A stretch of 64,000 nucleotides of DNA from JAAFIP01 sp031367325 (GTDB lineage Bacteria > Pseudomonadota > Gammaproteobacteria > Burkholderiales > Burkholderiaceae_C), in NCBI GenBank assembly GCA_031367325.1, contig JANLPQ010000035.1, positions 26,942 through 90,941 of the forward strand, in the 5' to 3' direction. The stretch's first letter is position 1. The number at the start of each line of letters is the position of its first letter. The notes below the pieces were generated by a model, which saw only the letters and a program-made list of their open reading frames with translations, searched no databases and was not told the DNA's origin. A program made the position numbers and the translations under genes. Below, in pieces: positions 59,115 through 64,000 of the stretch.

Positions 59115-59394
59115 TGTTCTTGCCTCCAGTAGCGCTGTGGTTACGCCCAATTTGTGCAGGCTGCATGGGGGGTTGCGCAATCTTCAATTGATTGTTGATT
59201 TCAATACTTGCTGGATAGCGGTCTTCTGGCACCACGGCATCTGGTCCACGCATGATGTAGAAAGCTGTAACAATGCAGGCCACCACGGCAGACAACGGCC
59301 CACTGATGACCATCCATACGTAAGGCTCCTTCCACCAAGGCCGAGGATTTGCATCAGGCACTGATTCAACGTTGGAAATGTTCACTTTTTTCAT
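59101..59394 (-). CDS. FixH/CcoH-like cbb3 oxidase assembly protein
   Basis: This protein of 97 residues has one N-terminal membrane helix in the FixH-type segment WWKEPYVWMVISGPLSAVV followed by a short periplasmic part with PEDRYPASIEINNQL. CcoH stabilises the cbb3 oxidase during assembly. It follows ccoG by about 30 bp in the same direction. The ATG at 59394 is chosen; one at 59418 would add eight residues. The family is short and diverse, so the name rests partly on position. Confidence 0.78.
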   Translation of the reverse strand: MKKVNISNVESVPDANPRPWWKEPYVWMVISGPLSAVVACIVTAFYIMRGPDAVVPEDRYPASIEINNQLKIAQPPMQPAQIGRNHSATGGKNNVQP

Positions 59395-59424
59395 GGTTGA
59401 ATTTTTATACTTATGCACAGCGTT

Positions 59425-60885
59425 TTAGCGTGGAATCAGAAATATTGATTTTTCAACAACGAACGGCTCTTGTAAGCCATATGCTGTCACCTTAAACGCG
59501 ATCGGGTGTGCGCCCGCACTGGCCGAATTAGGCGGAGTCTGTAATCGCACCGGGAACCACTTTGCATTAGCAGCTTCCACTGAAACCTCCGTTCCAGATA
59601 CGATACGTATACCATCGATACCCTGCACACTCAAGACGTATTTTTGATCCAGCTCAGTTGCGTTCATGATTTGTAATCGGTATACATTTTCAACTTCGCC
59701 GTGCTGAACCGTACGGCCCACTGCACCTCGGTCGCGCACCACATCCACCCTCAATGGGGTGCGTGTTAACAAGCTCCACAACATAACTGCGGTGATGGAT
59801 GCCAAGACCGCTAAATACACCAATATCCTAGGCCGCAACACCCTGCGAAACATAGATGCATTCGATAGGTTTTGGTCAATACCGTTTTGTGTACTGTTAC
59901 GGATCAAACCGCGTGGATAGTGCATTTTATCCATCACACCGTCGCATACATCAATGCAAGCTGAACAACTAATGCACTCGTATTGCAGCCCGTTGCGTAT
60001 GTCGATCCCAGTTGGGCATACCTGCACACACAGCGTACAGTTAATGCAATCACCCAACCCTTTAGCGTGGTATTGCGCTGGTGTGTCGCTGCGTGGCCGT
60101 GAGCCACGCCCCTCGCCTCTGGCTTCATCGTAGGTCACTATCAACGTGTCGCGGTCAAACATAGCGCTTTGAAAACGCGCATAGGGGCACATATATTTGC
60201 ACACCTGTTCGCGCATCCAGCCAGCGTTGCCGTAGGTAGCGAAGCCATAGAACAGCACCCAAAAAGATTCCCAAGGCCCCAGGGACCAAGTGACCACTTC
60301 ACTAGCTAAGACCTTAATCGGCGTAAAGTAACCCACAAAGGTAAACCCTGTCCATAATCCAATGCCCAACCAAACCGCGTGTTTGGCACTCTTGCGCACC
60401 AATTTTTCAATACTGAATTTACTGCTGTCCAAACGCATGCGGGCCACTCTGTCGCCTTCTATTTTGCGTTCCACCCACATAAATATTTCGGTGTATACCG
60501 TTTGCGGGCAGGTATACCCGCACCATAGTCGTCCTGCAACAGCCGTAAACAAAAAAAGCGCCAGCGCACTAATCACCAGCAAGCCAGTAAGATAAATCAA
60601 GTCTTGCGGATACAGAACCAAATTGAAGACATAAAATCTGCGCGCAGCTATGTCAAACAGCATCGCCGGGCGATCGCCTATAGATAACCATGGCAAACCA
60701 TAAAACACTAGCTGTGTGACCCACACCATAGCCCAACGCCAATAGCTAAACCAACCCGTTACACTGCGCGCATAAATTTTGCGCTCTGATTGGTATAAAG
60801 ATACCACTACAGACGAATCGTCGGCTATCGCCAAAATGGGGATCACCCGCTGCGATGCAGATTGATTGTCAAATTGGTTTGCCAC
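59425..60885 (-). CDS. ccoG: Cytochrome c oxidase accessory protein CcoG
   Basis: This 486-residue protein has five or so membrane helices, the Cys motif WCGYTCPQTVYTEIF near 150, two ferredoxin motifs (CINCTLCVQVCPTG near 275 and CISCSACIDVCDG near 292) and a C-terminal immunoglobulin-like domain facing the periplasm. CcoG is an Fe-S protein that reduces Cu(II) for cbb3 oxidase assembly. It lies 15 bp after ccoP. Confidence 0.96.
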   Translation of the reverse strand: MANQFDNQSASQRVIPILAIADDSSVVVSLYQSERKIYARSVTGWFSYWRWAMVWVTQLVFYGLPWLSIGDRPAMLFDIAARRFYVFNLVLYPQDLIYLTGLLVISALALFLFTAVAGRLWCGYTCPQTVYTEIFMWVERKIEGDRVARMRLDSSKFSIEKLVRKSAKHAVWLGIGLWTGFTFVGYFTPIKVLASEVVTWSLGPWESFWVLFYGFATYGNAGWMREQVCKYMCPYARFQSAMFDRDTLIVTYDEARGEGRGSRPRSDTPAQYHAKGLGDCINCTLCVQVCPTGIDIRNGLQYECISCSACIDVCDGVMDKMHYPRGLIRNSTQNGIDQNLSNASMFRRVLRPRILVYLAVLASITAVMLWSLLTRTPLRVDVVRDRGAVGRTVQHGEVENVYRLQIMNATELDQKYVLSVQGIDGIRIVSGTEVSVEAANAKWFPVRLQTPPNSASAGAHPIAFKVTAYGLQEPFVVEKSIFLIPR

Positions 60886-60900
60886 CTTACGCCCTCTTTA

Positions 60901-61890
60901 TCAAGGCGTTTTGATGGGTACATTTACCAACTGCACTGGAGCGCTGGTCACGCTTGTAGCTGGTGGGAGGCTAGTAATTGATAAGCTCAATACATAGGCT
61001 GCCACCACATGAATTTGTTCCGCTGTTAGTTTGGGCGATTGGGCTGGCATGATATTGTTTTTACCATTTTTTATTGCACTGACAATAGCCGTTTCGCCCC
61101 ACCCATACAGCCAATAATCGTCTGCCAAGTTGGGAGCTCCTAACGCTTTATTGCCCTTACCGTCTACGCCATGGCAAGCCGCACAAGTTGCGAAGAGTTT
61201 TTTCCCGCTATAAGCTTTGATCTCGTTATGAGGACTGCCTGACAAAGACAGAACATATTGCGCTAGCTCTTTAATTTCTGCGTCTCCCCCCATGGCTGCG
61301 CCTAAGGCGGGCATCATACCCGTGCGTCCGTTGGTTATAGTGTTCACGATATGTGCTGCGCTGCGATCGCCCAGCCATGCTGCGTTAGCATTAGTCAAGT
61401 TGGGATAAGAATTACTGCCTTTGGCGTCAGAGCCATGACATTGCGCGCAATTGTTCATAAATATTCTCTCACCCAATGCTAGTGCGCGCGGGTCTTTGGA
61501 CAATGCTTCTACGGGTTGCGCTGCAAATACAGCATAAAGCGGCGCAACTTGCTTGCGCAACTGGTCTACATCTTGTCTATATTCAGTATCTGTAGACGAC
61601 CAGTTCAAGGTACCCTTGTAGCTACCTAAGCCTGGGAAAAATATCAAATACACCAAGGCAAAACCTACGGTTAATATAAATAACCACATCCACCAGCGTG
61701 GAAGTGGATTATTAAGTTCGCTCAAATTCTCATCCCATACGTGGCCTGTAGTGTTGTTGCTATGAGGTGCCTTACTTACGCTAACTTTAGCAATACCTGC
61801 CCACCATAATAAAACTGCGCACGCCACAATGGACGCCACACTGATAACAGCCACATACCAAGACCAAAAACTGTTGATGAAATCGCTCAT
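60901..61890 (-). CDS. ccoP: cbb3 oxidase diheme cytochrome c subunit CcoP
   Basis: This 329-residue subunit has two N-terminal membrane helices (about 8-30 and 66-88) and two periplasmic cytochrome c domains with heme motifs CAQCH near 148 and CAACH near 237. It hands electrons to CcoN. The two-helix start is usual in betaproteobacteria. It is followed by ccoG and preceded by ccoQ. Confidence 0.96.
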   Translation of the reverse strand: MSDFINSFWSWYVAVISVASIVACAVLLWWAGIAKVSVSKAPHSNNTTGHVWDENLSELNNPLPRWWMWLFILTVGFALVYLIFFPGLGSYKGTLNWSSTDTEYRQDVDQLRKQVAPLYAVFAAQPVEALSKDPRALALGERIFMNNCAQCHGSDAKGSNSYPNLTNANAAWLGDRSAAHIVNTITNGRTGMMPALGAAMGGDAEIKELAQYVLSLSGSPHNEIKAYSGKKLFATCAACHGVDGKGNKALGAPNLADDYWLYGWGETAIVSAIKNGKNNIMPAQSPKLTAEQIHVVAAYVLSLSITSLPPATSVTSAPVQLVNVPIKTP

Positions 61891-61901
61891 AATTTTCTCC
61901 T

Positions 61902-62039
61902 TTAATCAGAGCGAAACGGTAATTTGGAAGCATCCTCAAACTGGCTTTTCTGGGATGGTAAGTAAGCCCACACCACTATAGCGATGAAACCCGCGAATGC
62001 AGCCACAGTAACCACAATACGCAATAGATTGATATCCAT
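61902..62039 (-). CDS. ccoQ: cbb3 oxidase small subunit CcoQ
   Basis: This 45-residue gene is easily missed. It has one membrane helix (LLRIVVTVAAFAGFIAIVVW, residues 5-24) and a short polar tail YLPSQKSQFEDASKLPF. AGGAG lies just before the ATG at 62039. Position between ccoO and ccoP and the helix-tail layout identify it as CcoQ, which stabilises the oxidase. Confidence 0.92.
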   Translation of the reverse strand: MDINLLRIVVTVAAFAGFIAIVVWAYLPSQKSQFEDASKLPFRSD

Positions 62040-62050
62040 AAAATTTTCTC

Positions 62051-62656
62051 CTACTTCAAAGCAAGTCCCAAGCCCTGGAGATATGCCACCATCGCATCGA
62101 GTTCGGTCTTGTCTTTAAGTTGTGCTGGTGCGGTGGCGATTTCTGTATCGGTGTAGGGCACACCTACCGCACGCAAAGCTCGCATATGCCTTTGGATTGA
62201 CTCTGCATCAGCAGGAGTTTTTTCTAGCCACGGATACCCAGGCATGATGGATTCAGGTACTAGATCACGCGGACTGACCAAGTGCAGGCGGTGCCATTCA
62301 TCACTATATTTACCACCTACACGGTGCAGGTCTGGCCCAGTACGCTTGCTGCCCCATTGAAACGGGTGGTCATATACAAACTCACCCGCTACGGAGTAGT
62401 GGCCATAACGCAGCGTCTCGGCTACCAGCGGTCGGATCATTTGCGAGTGGCAGTTGTAGCAGCCTTCACGCACATAGATGTCCCGGCCTACGATCTTCAA
62501 AGGTGAATCAGGAACAATTCCCTTGATAGGCAGAGTAGTAGATTTTTGGAAGAATAAAGGGACAATTTCTACTAATCCACCTACTGCAAGAACGAGCAAA
62601 ATCAACACGATCATCAGCGTGTTGTTGGTTTCAACTTTTTCGTGAGAGAAGGCCAT
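62051..62656 (-). CDS. ccoO: cbb3 oxidase monoheme cytochrome c subunit CcoO
   Basis: This 201-residue subunit has an N-terminal membrane anchor (about 15-37) and one periplasmic heme c with CYNCH near 69 in YVREGCYNCHSQMIRPL. The distal Met is in ESIMPGYPWL. The ATG at 62656 has AAGGG upstream; a TTG five codons earlier is less likely. It lies 11 bp after ccoN. Confidence 0.96.
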   Translation of the reverse strand: MAFSHEKVETNNTLMIVLILLVLAVGGLVEIVPLFFQKSTTLPIKGIVPDSPLKIVGRDIYVREGCYNCHSQMIRPLVAETLRYGHYSVAGEFVYDHPFQWGSKRTGPDLHRVGGKYSDEWHRLHLVSPRDLVPESIMPGYPWLEKTPADAESIQRHMRALRAVGVPYTDTEIATAPAQLKDKTELDAMVAYLQGLGLALK

Positions 62657-62667
62657 ATATTCACCCT

Positions 62668-64000
62668 TCAAGCGTAGGCCACAGTGGCTGGAATTTTGGC
62701 GTCTGATGGTCTACCTGCGCGCACTGTCATCAATACGTTCCAAGCCATGATTACCATGCCTGTCAAGTAAAGAATGCCACCGAAAAAGCGCACCACATAA
62801 AACGGGTATGTTGCTTTAACACTCTCAACGAATGTGTACGTCAACGATCCATCTGGGTTAATAGCCCGCCACATTAGTCCCTGCATCACACCAGCAATCC
62901 ACATTGCAGCGATGTACAGCACAATGCCCATGGTGGCTATCCAAAAATGCAGTTCAATAGCTTTGATACTGTGCATTTTGGTTTGCCCAAACAGACGAGG
63001 AAACAAAAAATACAATGCCCCCATTGAAATAAATCCTACCCAACCCAGCGTGCCACCATGTACATGGGCAATATTCCAGTCGGTATAGTGGGATAGCGCA
63101 TTAACCGTCTTAATTGACAGCATGGGCCCTTCAAAAGTAGCAATGCCGTAGAAAGACAGCGCCACTATCATGAATCGAATAATCGGATCGTCTCGCAACT
63201 TGTGCCAAGCCCCTGAGAGCGTCATGACACCATTGATCATGCCGCCCCAGCTAGGGGCTAAAAGAATAAGCGAAAACACTACACCCAGCGATTGAGTCCA
63301 GTCGGGCAATGCGGTGTAATGCAGATGGTGTGGCCCTGCCCACATATAGGTAAAAATCAAAGCCCAAAAGTGAACAATCGATAACCGGTACGAATACACA
63401 GGCCGCTCGGCTTGTTTAGGAATGAAGTAATACACAATACCCAAAAAGCCGGCAGTCAACAGAAACCCCACTGCGTTATGGCCATACCACCACTGCACCA
63501 TCGCATCTTGAACCCCAGCATATGCCGAATAAGACTTCATCCAGCCTGCAGGCACCACGGCAGCGTTCACAATGTGCAGCATAGCGACAGCAAGGATAAA
63601 AGCGCCATAGAACCAGTTGGCCACATAGATATGGCGCACTTTGCGCAAGCCAATAGTGCCAAAAAAAACAATCGCATAGGCTATCCAAGTCAGCGCAATC
63701 AATATTGCGATTGGCCATTCCAATTCAGCGTATTCCTTGCCACGGGTAAAACCCATGGGCAATGAAATAGCGGCCGCTAAAATAACAGCTTGCCAGCCCC
63801 AGAAATGAAACGCAGCCAGCTTGTCTGAGATGATGCGTACTTGGCAGGTGCGTTGCACTACGTAGTAGCTGGTAGCAAACAACGCGCAGCCACCAAATGC
63901 AAAAATAGCGGCATTCGTATGCAACGGACGCAAACGCCCAAACGATAACCACGCTATGCCAAAATTTAGCTCGGGCCAAGCCATTTGTGCAGCGATAAAT
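62668..64000 (-). CDS. ccoN: cbb3 oxidase catalytic subunit CcoN (5' end outside the window)
   Basis: This is the catalytic heme-copper subunit that reduces oxygen to water at high affinity. The frame is open to the window edge (reading FIAAQMAWPELNFG inward), so the N-terminus lies beyond base 64000; about 443 codons are present. Low-spin heme and binuclear-centre ligands are seen in RPLHTNAAIFAFGGC, HNAVGFLLTAGF, WAGPHHLHYTALPDW and HVHGGTLGWVGF. First structural gene of the leftward ccoNOQP-G-H run; its promoter is not in the window. Confidence 0.97.
   Translation of the reverse strand, partial: FIAAQMAWPELNFGIAWLSFGRLRPLHTNAAIFAFGGCALFATSYYVVQRTCQVRIISDKLAAFHFWGWQAVILAAAISLPMGFTRGKEYAELEWPIAILIALTWIAYAIVFFGTIGLRKVRHIYVANWFYGAFILAVAMLHIVNAAVVPAGWMKSYSAYAGVQDAMVQWWYGHNAVGFLLTAGFLGIVYYFIPKQAERPVYSYRLSIVHFWALIFTYMWAGPHHLHYTALPDWTQSLGVVFSLILLAPSWGGMINGVMTLSGAWHKLRDDPIIRFMIVALSFYGIATFEGPMLSIKTVNALSHYTDWNIAHVHGGTLGWVGFISMGALYFLFPRLFGQTKMHSIKAIELHFWIATMGIVLYIAAMWIAGVMQGLMWRAINPDGSLTYTFVESVKATYPFYVVRFFGGILYLTGMVIMAWNVLMTVRAGRPSDAKIPATVAYA

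Noticed and set aside
1..64000. Search for CRISPR arrays, tRNA, rRNA, phage or integrase genes
   Set aside because: No regularly spaced repeats, cloverleaf-like stretches or recombinase motifs were noticed by eye; a tRNA or repeat finder was not available.

Overview
The window reads as chromosome of a betaproteobacterium of the Comamonadaceae, most like Rhodoferax and relatives. This rests on the protein families (sdhCDAB-sdhE-gltA order, QueF, lolCD beside recJ, arcDABC, ccoNOQP) and on dispersed intergenic repeats of a kind common in that family. No rRNA, tRNA, CRISPR array, integrase or intact insertion sequence was seen. Both edges cut genes: queF on the left and ccoN on the right.

Layout. 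0-4 kb: 3' part of queF, then a leftward rubrerythrin / Fe-S oxidoreductase / DUF3501 module whose middle gene lies between two ~190-bp inverted-repeat (MITE-like) elements. 4-6 kb: a Tat-exported HiPIP and an Fe-S photolyase of the PhrB type that carries an in-frame copy of a dispersed repeat. 7-12 kb: succinate dehydrogenase, its flavinylation factor and citrate synthase, closed by a strong terminator. 12-15.8 kb: a secreted orphan, a fatty acyl-CoA ligase and long structured non-coding stretches.

15.8-29 kb is the most distinctive part: a compact 12-gene rightward array (arsS, two small glycosyltransferases, arsM, a PiT-like permease, a CDP-alcohol phosphatidyltransferase, a VTT-domain/disulfide-oxidoreductase fusion, DUF547, DUF3047, an FAD oxidoreductase, an ATP-grasp enzyme, a YHS lipoprotein) with an adenine-type MTA phosphorylase divergent from arsS. 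Many junctions overlap by 4 bp. I read it as a candidate arsenosugar, and possibly arsenosugar-phospholipid, pathway: ArsM methylates arsenite, ArsS adds the 5'-deoxyadenosyl group, the phosphorylase would remove adenine, glycosyltransferases build the sugar, and the phosphatidyltransferase and VTT protein would make and move a lipid. The later steps are inference.

29-39 kb is housekeeping: lolCD, a phosphoglycerate-mutase-like protein, recJ, a PHP phosphoesterase with a YciO-type protein, a DMT transporter, a site-2 protease and trpS. 39-50 kb is signalling: a two-component pair, a heme oxygenase / bacteriophytochrome / hybrid kinase / REC-PAS / Crp operon, a HAD protein that has lost its catalytic Asp, a single-domain response regulator and an SDR. 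50-64 kb is low-oxygen physiology: cupin-arcDABC, an FNR-like regulator without the N-terminal Cys cluster, a universal stress protein behind a perfect FNR/ANR box, and a leftward cbb3 oxidase operon.

A 21-bp near-palindromic motif recurs before bphO, the HAD gene, the cupin-arc operon and the FNR-like gene, suggesting that one regulator ties the light-sensing and low-oxygen regions together. Nine copies of an AGCTGCTTGAGCA repeat and several long hairpins account for much of the non-coding DNA.
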